64,000 nucleotides of DNA, from the NCBI GenBank assembly GCA_965248685.1, contig CBDFKC010000004.1, positions 186,001 to 250,000 on the forward strand, read 5' to 3'. Origin of the DNA: VYFG01 sp965248685 (lineage in GTDB: Bacteria; Pseudomonadota; Gammaproteobacteria; Arenicellales; Poriferihabitantaceae). Both the position numbers and the translations under genes were made by a program. Every line of letters starts with the position of its first letter. The first letter of the stretch is position 1. Positions 8,045 through 16,800 of the stretch are shown one piece after another. A model generated the notes under the pieces. The model did no database searches and was not told the origin of the DNA. It worked only from the letters and a program-made list of their open reading frames with translations.

Positions 8045-11000
8045 ATGGTAATAATTAAACAGTTAACTATCATTGCCATTTGCGTACTTGCCTCGATTGG
8101 TGGTGTTAAGAGTGAAGCAGGTGCCGCGTCAACTACGATGTCAGCGTTGGATCAACTCAATCAACAAATGCTTGAGTACTATCGGGTTGGGGATTATGTA
8201 AAAGGAATCAGCGCGGCTAAGAAAGCACTATCTTATGCCAAAGAGCATTTGGGCGCCAAACACCCAGATACTTTAACAAGCATGAACAACCTGGCGCTGT
8301 TTTACCAATCCCTGGGACATTATGACCAAGCTGAACCTCTGTCTATCGAGGCCCTGGCATTAAGCCAGGAAGTGCTGGGTGCCAAACACCCGACCACCCT
8401 CACCAACATGAACAATCTGGCTAGCCTATACCAATCCCAGGGTCGGTATGGCCAGGCTGAGCCACTGTATATCGAGGCACTGGATATAAGCATGGAAGTG
8501 CTGGGCCCCAAACATCCGAACACTCTCCTCAGCATGAACAACTTGGCGATTTTGTATAGGTCCCAGGGACGTTATGACCAGGCTGAACCCCTGTCTATCG
8601 AGGCCCTGGCATTAAGCCAGGAAGTGCTGGGTGCCAAACACCCGACCACGCTCGTCAACATGAACAATCTGGCGAGCCTATACCAATCCCAGGGACGTTA
8701 TGACCAGGCTGAACCCCTGTCCATCGAGGCCCTGGCATTAAGCCAGGAAATACTTGGCGTCAAACACCCGAGCACTCTCACTAACATGACTAACCTGGCG
8801 CACTTATACCAATCCCAGGGACGTTATGACCAGGCTGAGCTCCTGTCTATCGAGGCCCTGGCATTGCGCAAGGAGGTGCTGGGTGGCAAACATCCAGACA
8901 CTCTCGGCAGCGTTAACGGCCTGGCGGCTATATACCAATCCCAGGGGCGTTACGACCAGGCCGAGCCCCTGTACATCGAGGCCCTGGCACTGCGCAAGGA
9001 AGTGCTGGGCGCCAAACACCCGAGTACCCTCAATAGCATGAACAACTTGTCCCGCGCTCTCCAATCCCAGGGACGATATGACCAAGCTGAGCTCCTGCTT
9101 ATCGAAGCCCTGGCATTACGTAAGGAAGCGCTGGGTGGCAAACATCCAGGCACTCTCGACAGTATGAATAGCCTGGCGATTTTGTATAAATTCCGGGGAC
9201 GTTTTGACCAGGCTGAGCCTCTATACATCGAGGCCCTGGCATTACGTAAAGAAGTGCTGGGTGCCAAACATCCAGGCACTCTCGACAGTATGAATGGCCT
9301 GGCGATCTTATACCAATCCCAGGGACGTTATGACCAGGCTGAACCGCTGTCTATCGAGGCCCTGGCATTAAGCCAGGAAGTGCTGGGTGCCAAACACCCG
9401 AGTACTCTCAAGAGCATGAATAACTTGGCGGCCTTATACCAATCCCAGGGGCGTTATGACCAGGCTGAGCTCCTGCTTATCGAGTCCCTGGCATTAAGCC
9501 GCGAAGTGCTGGGTGCCAAACACCCAAGTACCCTCAATAGGGTAAATGACTTGGCTGCCTTATACCAATCCCAGGGTCGTTATGACCAGGCTGAGCCCTT
9601 GTTTATCGAGACACTGGATATAAGCATAGAAGTGCTGGGTACCAAACATCCAGGCACTCTTACCAGCATGTACAACTTGGCGAGCCTATATCAATCCCAG
9701 GGAGGTTATAACCAGGCTGAACCCCTGTCTATCGAGGCCCTGGAATTGCGTAAGAAAGTGCTGGGTGCTAAACATCCTGACACTCTCGACAGTATGAGTA
9801 ACCTGGCGGCCTTATACTATTCCCAGGGACGTTATGGCCAGGTGGAAGTGTTATCTGACGAGGCACTAGCGGCGACACAGGCCTTTCTGACCCAGGTGCT
9901 TTGGGGTGCGGGCGAGAAGACTCGAGGTTCTTATATCCTGCAACAAAAAGGCGCTACTGACTTTTATTTATCCCTCTTTAGCCGTCGCGCTACTGATGCC
10001 AATGCGCGCCGTGCATTGGCCTTGTCTTTGAACCGTAAGGCGCTTTTGTTACAGATTGCGTCACAGATTCGGGCGGTGAGCCGAAGCAGTGATAACCCGA
10101 CACTGAAAGAATTAGCTAATGCACTGAAAGACAATCGTAAAAAGCTCTCGGCATTGGTGCTGGCAGGAAACTCTGATTGGGTAGAACTTCAATCATTGGA
10201 AGAGCGGATCAATCAACAACAGGCTGAGCTGGGTCACCATGTCCAGCAACTGCAGCGGAGCAGTCTGTCGGTAACGCCGGAACAAGTCGTACAGGTATTG
10301 GATGATCAATCAGTATTTATTGACTTTCTGGTCTATCCGCTCTACGAGGACAACCACTTTCAGGCAGAGCAGTTGATGGCTCTGGTAGTGTCTAATGACC
10401 CGGATCATCCCGTCCGTATCTTATCTCTGGGTGAATTAGCGCCCATTCGGCAGGCCATTGAACAGTATCGAACAATTCTTAGAACTCCAAACCGATTGAG
10501 GGAGCGAGACAAAGCTGTAGGTCGGCAACTTTACCAATCCCTCTGGTCACCCCTGGTTCCTTATCTGAAAGAGAAACAGCAAGTCTACCTAGCTCCCGAC
10601 GGGATATTAAATCTCCTGCCCTTTACCAGCTTGATTGATGAAGCGGGGCGTTACATCGTTAGTCAGTATAAAGTGATCATGGTTTCTTCTGGCCGCGACC
10701 TGGTGTTACCAGCGCTGGAGGCAGAGGTTACTGCTCCGATGATTCTCGCCGCGCCCTTATTCGATGCTGCGCAGGCCGAGGATTATGCCGCAGGGACAAA
10801 TCGGGGCCAAGCCACCACAACGGCCCGCTCGCTTGAGGCCCTCCATTTCAGCCCGTTGGCTGGCACACTGAAGGAAGGCGATGACCTCGCAGCGCAACTC
10901 GCACAAAGCCACCAAACCGCCAATTATTACAAGTTGGCTGAAGCCACCGAGTCAGTCGTCAAGGAGGTACAGTCACCTAGAATTCTGCATCTTGCCACCC

Positions 11001-11524
11001 ATGGTTTCTTTCTGGAGGATGTGATCTCCAAGACCAGCGGGCGGGGTCTACAGCAACCAGATTCTGCGGTTGCTACGGATGAATCCCCATCCCCACCGCC
11101 CGTCACAGGCAATCCACTCCTGCGCGCCGGTATGGCCCTGGCTGACGCCAACGTGGCGATCAACTCCAGCGACGATAATGTAGCCGGTATTTTGACGGCA
11201 GAAGAGGTGCTCGATCTGCAACTGGCCGGCACGGAATTGGTCGTGTTATCAGCCTGTGAAACAGGCGTGGGTGAAATACGGGTTGGAGAAGGCGTTTATG
11301 GTTTAAGAAGAGCTTTTCAGGAGGCCGGTGCTCAATCTGTCCTGTCCACCCTGTGGTCCATCAGCGATGACGGGACACAGCACTTTATGAAGCGCTTTTA
11401 TCAACGTTTTATCGATGGATCACCACCTCAACAAGCGCTACGAGACACTCAGTTAGAATTTATAGACAGCGACAATTGGTCGCATCCCTTCTTTTGGGCA
11501 CCCTTTGTAATGGTAGGAGAATAG
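8045..11524 (+). CDS. Exported TPR-CHAT protein (caspase-like protease domain)
   Basis: 1159 residues. Residues 1-29 look like a Sec signal peptide (MVIIKQLTIIAICVLASIGG, then AGAAS). Residues about 69-614 hold 13 uninterrupted 42-residue kinesin-light-chain-like TPR units with consensus LGAKHPxTLxSMNNLAxLYQSQGRYDQAEPL. A helical linker (about 615-780) leads to a C-terminal CHAT domain, a clan CD caspase-like peptidase fold. The catalytic dyad is intact: H986 in LHLATHGFF and C1071 in VVLSACETGVG. The ending PFFWAPFVMVGE is the typical CHAT end. TPR-CHAT proteins act in gasdermin, CRISPR-associated and signalling contexts, but an exported copy with its own gene promoter is not one of these. 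No partner gene is obvious; an AraC regulator follows 164 bp later. Confidence 0.93.
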   Translation: MVIIKQLTIIAICVLASIGGVKSEAGAASTTMSALDQLNQQMLEYYRVGDYVKGISAAKKALSYAKEHLGAKHPDTLTSMNNLALFYQSLGHYDQAEPLSIEALALSQEVLGAKHPTTLTNMNNLASLYQSQGRYGQAEPLYIEALDISMEVLGPKHPNTLLSMNNLAILYRSQGRYDQAEPLSIEALALSQEVLGAKHPTTLVNMNNLASLYQSQGRYDQAEPLSIEALALSQEILGVKHPSTLTNMTNLAHLYQSQGRYDQAELLSIEALALRKEVLGGKHPDTLGSVNGLAAIYQSQGRYDQAEPLYIEALALRKEVLGAKHPSTLNSMNNLSRALQSQGRYDQAELLLIEALALRKEALGGKHPGTLDSMNSLAILYKFRGRFDQAEPLYIEALALRKEVLGAKHPGTLDSMNGLAILYQSQGRYDQAEPLSIEALALSQEVLGAKHPSTLKSMNNLAALYQSQGRYDQAELLLIESLALSREVLGAKHPSTLNRVNDLAALYQSQGRYDQAEPLFIETLDISIEVLGTKHPGTLTSMYNLASLYQSQGGYNQAEPLSIEALELRKKVLGAKHPDTLDSMSNLAALYYSQGRYGQVEVLSDEALAATQAFLTQVLWGAGEKTRGSYILQQKGATDFYLSLFSRRATDANARRALALSLNRKALLLQIASQIRAVSRSSDNPTLKELANALKDNRKKLSALVLAGNSDWVELQSLEERINQQQAELGHHVQQLQRSSLSVTPEQVVQVLDDQSVFIDFLVYPLYEDNHFQAEQLMALVVSNDPDHPVRILSLGELAPIRQAIEQYRTILRTPNRLRERDKAVGRQLYQSLWSPLVPYLKEKQQVYLAPDGILNLLPFTSLIDEAGRYIVSQYKVIMVSSGRDLVLPALEAEVTAPMILAAPLFDAAQAEDYAAGTNRGQATTTARSLEALHFSPLAGTLKEGDDLAAQLAQSHQTANYYKLAEATESVVKEVQSPRILHLATHGFFLEDVISKTSGRGLQQPDSAVATDESPSPPPVTGNPLLRAGMALADANVAINSSDDNVAGILTAEEVLDLQLAGTELVVLSACETGVGEIRVGEGVYGLRRAFQEAGAQSVLSTLWSISDDGTQHFMKRFYQRFIDGSPPQQALRDTQLEFIDSDNWSHPFFWAPFVMVGE
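8249..9886 (+). repeat. Thirteen 126-bp tandem repeats inside the TPR-CHAT gene
   Basis: LG-x-KHP codons recur exactly every 126 nt from 8249 to 9761 with no insertion or deletion, giving 13 units. Some units share long identical DNA; for example the stretch coding for ALSQEVLGAKHP is the same at about 8355, 8608 and 9365. Identity at synonymous sites points to recent duplication or gene conversion, and the copy number may vary between strains. Short-read assembly could also have collapsed copies. Confidence 0.95.
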
Positions 11525-11688
11525 AAATACTTAATAGAAACTTTCCAAATGACCGAATTGGCAAGGTTCTGCCGGATGGCCATACAAACTCAACTGGCGC
11601 TACAATAATCCAAGCCATACAGCTGGCTTTCATTTTATGATAAAAATAACTAAAAGCGGACATCTAGCGATTCAGACATTTTAGCAGT

Positions 11689-12546
11689 GTGACAAGCAAG
11701 GCCCAACAGCGTCATCGATCTAACCGAGTCATCAATTTCGTTCACGCCAAATTTCATGATGACATAGATCTTCACCGATTGGCCGATGTCGCCTGCCTAT
11801 CGAAGTATCATTTCGTTCGTACATTCGAAGCACATATAGGGCAAACACCACTCCGCTATCTAAATCGGATACGTCTCGAACGTGCAGCACGCCAGCTTGT
11901 TTTCATGCCAAGTGCAACAGTCAATGAAATTGCGGCGCGTTGCGGTTTTACTTCACATCACAGCTTTACCCGAGCCTTCAGCCGGCACTTTGGTTATCCA
12001 CCGCGCGAAATCAGGCTGCTCGACGTAACTCTGGATTCGAACAAATTGACCAGCGCCAGGAATTACGAGCATTCGGTCGTTCGTGTCGAGAGGCGCCCTG
12101 CAATACGAATTGCTTATATCCGTAATTTCGGCCCATATCAACGTGACGGTGGAGAAATCCTACGATCAAGTTTGTTGATCAGAGACTGGGCAGAGTCGCA
12201 TGGTTTAGATCGTAAATTATCACTGATTGGCCTTTGCCCGGACAATCGACGGATAACACCTGGACCATATTGCGTCTATGATGTCGGTCTACCTGTTACG
12301 AGAGAATTTGGTGAGGATGATGTCGTCAGCATCCAAACTATTCCCGCTGGCTGTTATGCAGTAGCCGCTGTTTGCTGCCGCAATGAACAGCTCCTCTCGG
12401 CCTGGGATTGGTTGTGTTCGAATTGGCGTGAATCTCGTGCGGTACCCTACGAGCAACGTTGGAATTACGAAGTATTTCACCATTCTCATGACGGTAGTCT
12501 CAGCCCCGAGCGAGGTATTGAGATTTGTCTTCGGTTATCTGATTAA
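11689..12546 (+). CDS. AraC-type regulator with C-terminal GyrI-like effector domain
   Basis: 285 residues. The AraC helix-turn-helix is at the N-terminus (residues about 10-112): DIDLHRLADVACLSKYHFVR and ATVNEIAARCGFTSHHSFTR, ending GYPPREIR. Residues about 128-284 form a GyrI-like/AraC effector-binding domain (VVRVERRPAIRIAYIRNFGP, then IGLCPDNRRITPG, and the end GIEICLRL). This Rob/SAV-type order usually responds to hydrophobic drugs or small amphiphiles. The start is a GTG with a weak ribosome site; no better start is seen. The serine-hydrolase gene follows 99 bp downstream and may be its target. Confidence 0.88.
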   Translation: MTSKAQQRHRSNRVINFVHAKFHDDIDLHRLADVACLSKYHFVRTFEAHIGQTPLRYLNRIRLERAARQLVFMPSATVNEIAARCGFTSHHSFTRAFSRHFGYPPREIRLLDVTLDSNKLTSARNYEHSVVRVERRPAIRIAYIRNFGPYQRDGGEILRSSLLIRDWAESHGLDRKLSLIGLCPDNRRITPGPYCVYDVGLPVTREFGEDDVVSIQTIPAGCYAVAAVCCRNEQLLSAWDWLCSNWRESRAVPYEQRWNYEVFHHSHDGSLSPERGIEICLRLSD

Positions 12547-12645
12547 AGTTAGTCGTATTCTTAAAACCGCAATTTGGGCAAAAGACTAGTCTTTCACGAG
12601 GCGTTAGACTTTAGTCATGAATTTATATGCTGAAAGGTATTGACT

Positions 12646-13776
12646 ATGATGTTAAACGCGGCGCCTTTACAACTGCAAGACGGGTGGCGGGTTGCTAGTC
12701 TTGAGGAAGCTCATCTGGATGTGCGAGCAATATCCGATCTCACGCGATGGATTGAAGAAACCTACGAATATCATAATACCCATGCGGTTCTTATTGAACA
12801 CGCTGGTCATCTTGTTTACGAGCTCTATTTGGAGGGAAAAGACTCCAGTTTCGCTAATGTTAAGCCCAGTGAAGGCGTCTTTTTTGGCGACTTAGGATAT
12901 AGGGTGTTTGAGGTCGATTCGCTCCATGACTTGGCATCCGTCTCTAAAAGTGTGACTTCATTGCTGCTGGGAATTGCGCTGCAAGACGACTATGCCGAGG
13001 CATTGGCGACCCCGGTGACAAAATTCTTCGAAGATCATAACATCGCTTTTGGCGCAGGCGTCGAAGCAGTTACGCTTCATCATGTTTTGACAATGACGGC
13101 AGGATTAGAGTGGGACGTTTTGACGTTTCCCTTCGATGACCCAAGGAACGACAACCATCAACTATTCGGGGTGATTGAGGACCCTATCGCATTTGTCCTC
13201 GGTCGTCGCGCGACAGACCCGCCGGGATCCGTATGGAAATACAACAATGGATTAACTGAAGTTTTGGCGGCCGTCATCGAGCAGAAGACGGGCAAACGAG
13301 TTGATAAGTTCGCTGCGGAAGCGCTTTTCAAGCCCCTGGGCATTACAAATTTTGAATGGACAGGTGCATCGAATTGGCAGCCGCAAGGCAGACCAAGTGC
13401 CGCAGGCGGCTTGCGAATGAGAGCCCGTGATCTGGCCAAATTTGGTTCTCTTCTCCTCCACAATGGCGTATGGGACAATCGGCAGATTGTTCCACAGGAA
13501 TGGATACAACTATCCACTCAACGGCATGTGAACGAAGTAGATCGGTGGAGTCGCGGCGTTTACGGTTATGGATTTCAGTGGTGGTCTGGACGTTCGAACA
13601 GTATTCCAAATTATAAGATTATCGCTGGGTTTGGAAGCGGCGGTCAGCAATTACTTGTCATCCCCGAACGCCATCTTGTTGTAACCGTTTTTGCAGGGAA
13701 CTATAAGCGTAATGGCGCAAGTCTGTTTAACTGGGTGTTGGGCCGCATAGCACCAGCGCACCGCATGCATGGTTAA
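12646..13776 (+). CDS. Serine hydrolase of the beta-lactamase/6-aminohexanoate-dimer hydrolase type
   Basis: 376 residues, class C beta-lactamase fold without a signal peptide, hence cytoplasmic like NylB. The SxxK motif is SVSK (S98, K101) in LASVSKSVTSLLLG. The tyrosine motif is YNN (Y199-N200-N201) in WKYNNGLTEVL. GGLRMRARDLAKFGSLLLH and FGSGGQQLLVIPE follow in the usual order, the latter replacing KTG. Likely hydrolyses an amide or ester of a small substrate; not a resistance beta-lactamase by these motifs. I chose ATG 12646, which has GAAAGG about 9 nt upstream, over the TTG at 12640. Confidence 0.87.
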   Translation: MMLNAAPLQLQDGWRVASLEEAHLDVRAISDLTRWIEETYEYHNTHAVLIEHAGHLVYELYLEGKDSSFANVKPSEGVFFGDLGYRVFEVDSLHDLASVSKSVTSLLLGIALQDDYAEALATPVTKFFEDHNIAFGAGVEAVTLHHVLTMTAGLEWDVLTFPFDDPRNDNHQLFGVIEDPIAFVLGRRATDPPGSVWKYNNGLTEVLAAVIEQKTGKRVDKFAAEALFKPLGITNFEWTGASNWQPQGRPSAAGGLRMRARDLAKFGSLLLHNGVWDNRQIVPQEWIQLSTQRHVNEVDRWSRGVYGYGFQWWSGRSNSIPNYKIIAGFGSGGQQLLVIPERHLVVTVFAGNYKRNGASLFNWVLGRIAPAHRMHG

Positions 13777-13791
13777 CCAATTATTGAATAA

Positions 13792-13878
13792 ATGGTGAAA
13801 CTCGCAAGCTCAATCACATTATCAATAATTTTGAGTGGATGCTTATCCAGCGCCACAAGCATCAGTGTAGCTAACTGA
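13792..13878 (+). CDS. Very short lipoprotein-like reading frame, possibly truncated
   Basis: 28 codons starting 15 nt after the serine-hydrolase stop. The peptide has a basic start (MVKLASS), a hydrophobic core (ITLSIIL) and a perfect lipobox LSGC, then LSSATSISVAN and a stop. This is a complete lipoprotein signal with only 12 residues after the cysteine, so it is either a remnant of a lost lipoprotein gene or an entericidin-like small lipoprotein. No ribosome binding site is visible, which favours a remnant. Confidence 0.3.
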   Translation: MVKLASSITLSIILSGCLSSATSISVAN

Positions 13879-14103
13879 ATTGTGGAGTGTTGACCGGTTT
13901 TAAATGTTCGCTTTAGGACGAACCTAGGCAAAAATGGAAATCACTAAATTGCCCGTTGTGGGCAAGGAAGCGAGTGTGCCATGCAAACGGAAATTATCGT
14001 TACTAAGAGCTTGTATCGAGAGATAATATATTGATAAAAAACTGGCTGAAGATACGAGTGTTGCCGCGTTAGGAATTGGAGAAAAAATTAAATAGATATC
14101 TAA

Positions 14104-14322
14104 GGAACCTCTGATCAAAACATGAACGACCATCTTGAGTCTAAAATAATCAATCTCTGAGTAGGAAAATTTGGCAATAGTGCTCGGCACCCGATCCTGC
14201 TATTACCTACACTTCCCGCCTTGATCTTAATCATTACCCGCAGGACGCGGGTAAGGGGCGTGAGCAGGAGCGGAAGCTTTTTAAATCTCAAGCTGGTTCG
14301 CCCAGTTTCAATCAGAGGTTCC
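14104..14322. mobile_element. 219-bp IS5-like miniature inverted-repeat element (MITE)
   Basis: The ends are 18-bp inverted repeats: GGAACCTCTGATCAAAAC at 14104-14121, and the complement of 14305-14322, GGAACCTCTGATTGAAAC (16 of 18 identical). They are flanked directly by CTAA (14100-14103) and CTAG (14323-14326), both fitting the YTAR target site that IS5-group elements duplicate. Inside there is no transposase; the 88-codon minus-strand frame across it looks accidental. This is best read as a non-autonomous IS5-family derivative. It lies in the 787-bp region between the serine hydrolase and the cyclase gene. Confidence 0.72.
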
Positions 14323-14336
14323 CTAGAAAAAATAGG

Positions 14337-14349
14337 AGAACAGTGTTCT
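14337..14349. promoter_or_regulatory. 13-bp palindrome upstream of the cyclase gene
   Basis: AGAACAGTGTTCT is a perfect palindrome around a central G, about 215 bp before the cyclase start and 11 bp beyond the MITE target site. It could be an operator. Apart from this palindrome, the MITE and the short lipoprotein-like frame, I see nothing in 13777-14563. Confidence 0.22.
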
Positions 14350-14563
14350 GTGAATGCATACGTTTACCGTCCTTAATGATGTCATATTTTATCGAGACGA
14401 ATCGGCTGCGAGTTCTTGAGGTTCAATTTTAACTGTCGCTATTCTCTTCTCGGACCATGGAATTTTTTGCGCAGGACAGGGGCTTTTCTTTCAAGCATCG
14501 GAACCAATAGCCCAATCGCCATCACTGTGTAATTGTCACGTCAGAAGTGAGAAGATATAACTC

Positions 14564-15649
14564 ATGACCTTCTCTCGTTCGACTCGCAGAAAAATTAAAA
14601 TCTTGATCGTCTTTGTTTTAGTGGGCGGGATTATCAGTGTAGTCTATTCATTGTCGGTTGGTGGCCAGCCGAGGATCGCTGTCACTATTGGATGTTTGAT
14701 GACGGGAGGGATCATCGGATATGAGTTATTTTATGTGCAACAGCCTGCCGGTGCCTGGTTACGCAGGGCGCCGATCATTGCAAGCGTGGCGATATCCACA
14801 CTGGTTTGGACCGTTATTATTGGATTGGCTTTACAGATCGTTCCACTATTCTTTGGTCTAGATGTGGTCTATGGTGGTGAATATCACGCTACGACCTTCC
14901 GCCAGGATATGCTGGTCTCACTTACACTAGCGTTTATCCTCAACACCGTATTGCGAATACGTAGCCTCGTGGGTGGACGCGTACTGGCGAACTTTCTGGT
15001 GGGGCGATACCATCATCCGCTGCGCGAGGAACGTGTTTTTCTATTTCTCGATCTCGCCAACTCCACGCAATTATCTGAAAAACTTGGCGACATCCGAGTG
15101 CAATCACTAATCGGTCGCTTTTTCTTTGATATTGCACACCCTATCGCCGAACACGGTGGGGAAACTCACCGCTACATCGGCGATGAGATCGTCGTCACGT
15201 GGCCACTTTCAACGGCTAAAAAAGACACGCGATGTGTGCAGTGCGTGTTTGATATACAAACTCTGATTGCTACAAAGTCTTCATTATATCAAACCGACTT
15301 TGGTGTGGTGCCACAGTTCCGGGCGGGTATGCACGGCGGGCCAGTTGTCGCGGGTGAAGTCGGAGATGACAAACGGGAGATCGTTTATTTTGGCGACACC
15401 GTTAACACGGCCGCACGCATTCAAACTTTGTGTAAAGAAAAAGATTCGGATTTTCTAGTTTCTGGTGATCTGATTACGTATTTAAAATTACCCGATGGGA
15501 CTGATGCAAAAAATGTCGGCAAGATTGTGCTTCGCGGCAAGGCTACGCCAATAAATATTTACGCTCTATCCTGGGACACCCAAAAAAATCAAAAGGGGAC
15601 ATCCACGACTCCGCCGGTTAAAACGTTGCCGACTTCCCCGGAGGCATGA
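14564..15649 (+). CDS. Membrane-anchored class III adenylate/guanylate cyclase
   Basis: 361 residues. Four transmembrane helices (about 11-31, 38-57, 68-97, 115-132) are followed by a class III cyclase catalytic domain (about 152-345) in the cytoplasm. Metal-binding aspartates are D163 in VFLFLDLANST and D207 in HRYIGDEIVVTW; the transition-state pair lies in YFGDTVNTAARIQ (N and R). The domain therefore looks active and makes cAMP or cGMP as a homodimer. The N-terminal helices form a small sensor or dimerisation unit without a recognised ligand. A GTGAGAAG site lies before the ATG. A stand-alone gene; no cAMP receptor gene is nearby. Confidence 0.9.
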   Translation: MTFSRSTRRKIKILIVFVLVGGIISVVYSLSVGGQPRIAVTIGCLMTGGIIGYELFYVQQPAGAWLRRAPIIASVAISTLVWTVIIGLALQIVPLFFGLDVVYGGEYHATTFRQDMLVSLTLAFILNTVLRIRSLVGGRVLANFLVGRYHHPLREERVFLFLDLANSTQLSEKLGDIRVQSLIGRFFFDIAHPIAEHGGETHRYIGDEIVVTWPLSTAKKDTRCVQCVFDIQTLIATKSSLYQTDFGVVPQFRAGMHGGPVVAGEVGDDKREIVYFGDTVNTAARIQTLCKEKDSDFLVSGDLITYLKLPDGTDAKNVGKIVLRGKATPINIYALSWDTQKNQKGTSTTPPVKTLPTSPEA

Positions 15650-15863
15650 CAACCATCTATACAATATATTTAATTCACTACACTTGATTTATTCCCTCAG
15701 GGCGATGTTCCGTATGCACTGCAAATGGTTTTGATGGTATTTTTTCTTCTGTTGAATGGCCGCAATGATTGGAAATTATAGAGAAAGTATACCTATCTAC
15801 CGTATATAAAAATCTTAAGAGCTTATAGCCGCTGAAACTAATACTCCCAGGATCGTAAATCCC

Positions 15864-16547
15864 CTAGCTCATAACCTGTGGAGGTTGTGCAAACACAAGA
15901 TGTCCTGATTTTATCCATACCTTTGCGCCATCAATTCCTGCGGTCGCCATGATCGTCTCACTATCTGGAATTCGTAACCAGGAATGCGTTTCCAATTGAT
16001 CTCTGCCTTGATTGAAGCCTCCTTCGAGAACAAAAATTTCCGCGCCTCCGGCAGTGTCGAGCTTAACTTCGGAACCAGGTTCCCATTGTTCCATACGAAC
16101 GCGTTCCCGGTGGTCCTGGTAGAGCGGTGAGACCAGCACACCGAGTCGTTCCGGGTCAGATATTAAACCAACTTTGTTCATATCCGTTCGAATATGGGTT
16201 CGGTCCGATAGGTCAAACTGCCATAGTTTGACGAAAATAACGCATCCCGGGGTAGAGCCGGGAGTATGGCGGGATTCAGGAGGATTGCGGATATAGGTAC
16301 CTGCCGGGAAATCGCCATGCTCGTCCTGGAATACGCCTTCCAATACAATAAATTCTTCACCTCCGGTGTGGACGTGGGGAGAAAAATGACTGTCAGGGGC
16401 ATAACTGACCACCGTGGTCGCCCGGGCAACTTCATCTCCGATTCGGTCCAGCATGCGGCGTTTAACCCCCGGCATTGGAGATTCTACCCAGGCTTGTTTT
16501 GCACTATGAATAACAACACGTTTGGTGAAATCTGAATTAAGGCTCAT
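15864..16547 (-). CDS. ChrR-like double-cupin protein
   Basis: 227 residues with two cupin barrels. The first (about 40-115) has HFSPHVHTGGEEFIVLEGVF followed by AGTYIRNPPESRHTPGS, matching the zinc cupin of ChrR anti-sigma factors. The second (about 140-215) has LVSPLYQDHRERVRMEQWEP and GGAEIFVLEGGFN. No anti-sigma helical region and no adjacent sigma factor gene are present, so it is a cupin relative rather than a true ChrR. It may bind a metal or act as a small-molecule isomerase. Stand-alone gene, with promoter space of about 250 bp shared with the divergent gene at 16801. Confidence 0.78.
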   Translation of the reverse strand: MSLNSDFTKRVVIHSAKQAWVESPMPGVKRRMLDRIGDEVARATTVVSYAPDSHFSPHVHTGGEEFIVLEGVFQDEHGDFPAGTYIRNPPESRHTPGSTPGCVIFVKLWQFDLSDRTHIRTDMNKVGLISDPERLGVLVSPLYQDHRERVRMEQWEPGSEVKLDTAGGAEIFVLEGGFNQGRDQLETHSWLRIPDSETIMATAGIDGAKVWIKSGHLVFAQPPQVMS

Positions 16548-16800
16548 TCTGGTATTGAAAATGTAAATTGTAAATTCTGTTCAATCTGCAACAGATAGGT
16601 TATTTGCCCTGGCTGAAATCGACAAAGTCATGGACAATGCTATGCCTTCCAACTAATCAGGGAAGTCGCTATCACAAAGATTAAATTCTATCAGTTGGCG
16701 AGTGTCAGTTCACGGCTATAGGAGCAAGCTAGCAAAAGGCAACTTTACAAGTCGGCGGTATTTACCTATAAATGGTGTTTAATACCGACAAACTGTAGCA

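Noticed and set aside
8804..9279. Long minus-strand open frames under the TPR repeats
   Set aside because: They arise from the repeat periodicity of the true gene on the other strand.
8045..11524. TPR-CHAT as part of a type III-E CRISPR or gasdermin defence system
   Set aside because: No CRISPR repeats, Cas genes or gasdermin-like small gene are present in the neighbourhood, and the protein has an export signal.
13924..14190. 88-codon minus-strand open frame in the gap before the cyclase gene
   Set aside because: It crosses the MITE boundary and shows no family motif or ribosome site; it is best explained by chance.
15002..15649. Cyclase as a possible CRISPR- or defence-linked nucleotide signalling enzyme
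   Set aside because: There is no effector, sensor or defence gene beside it, and the domain is an ordinary class III cyclase.
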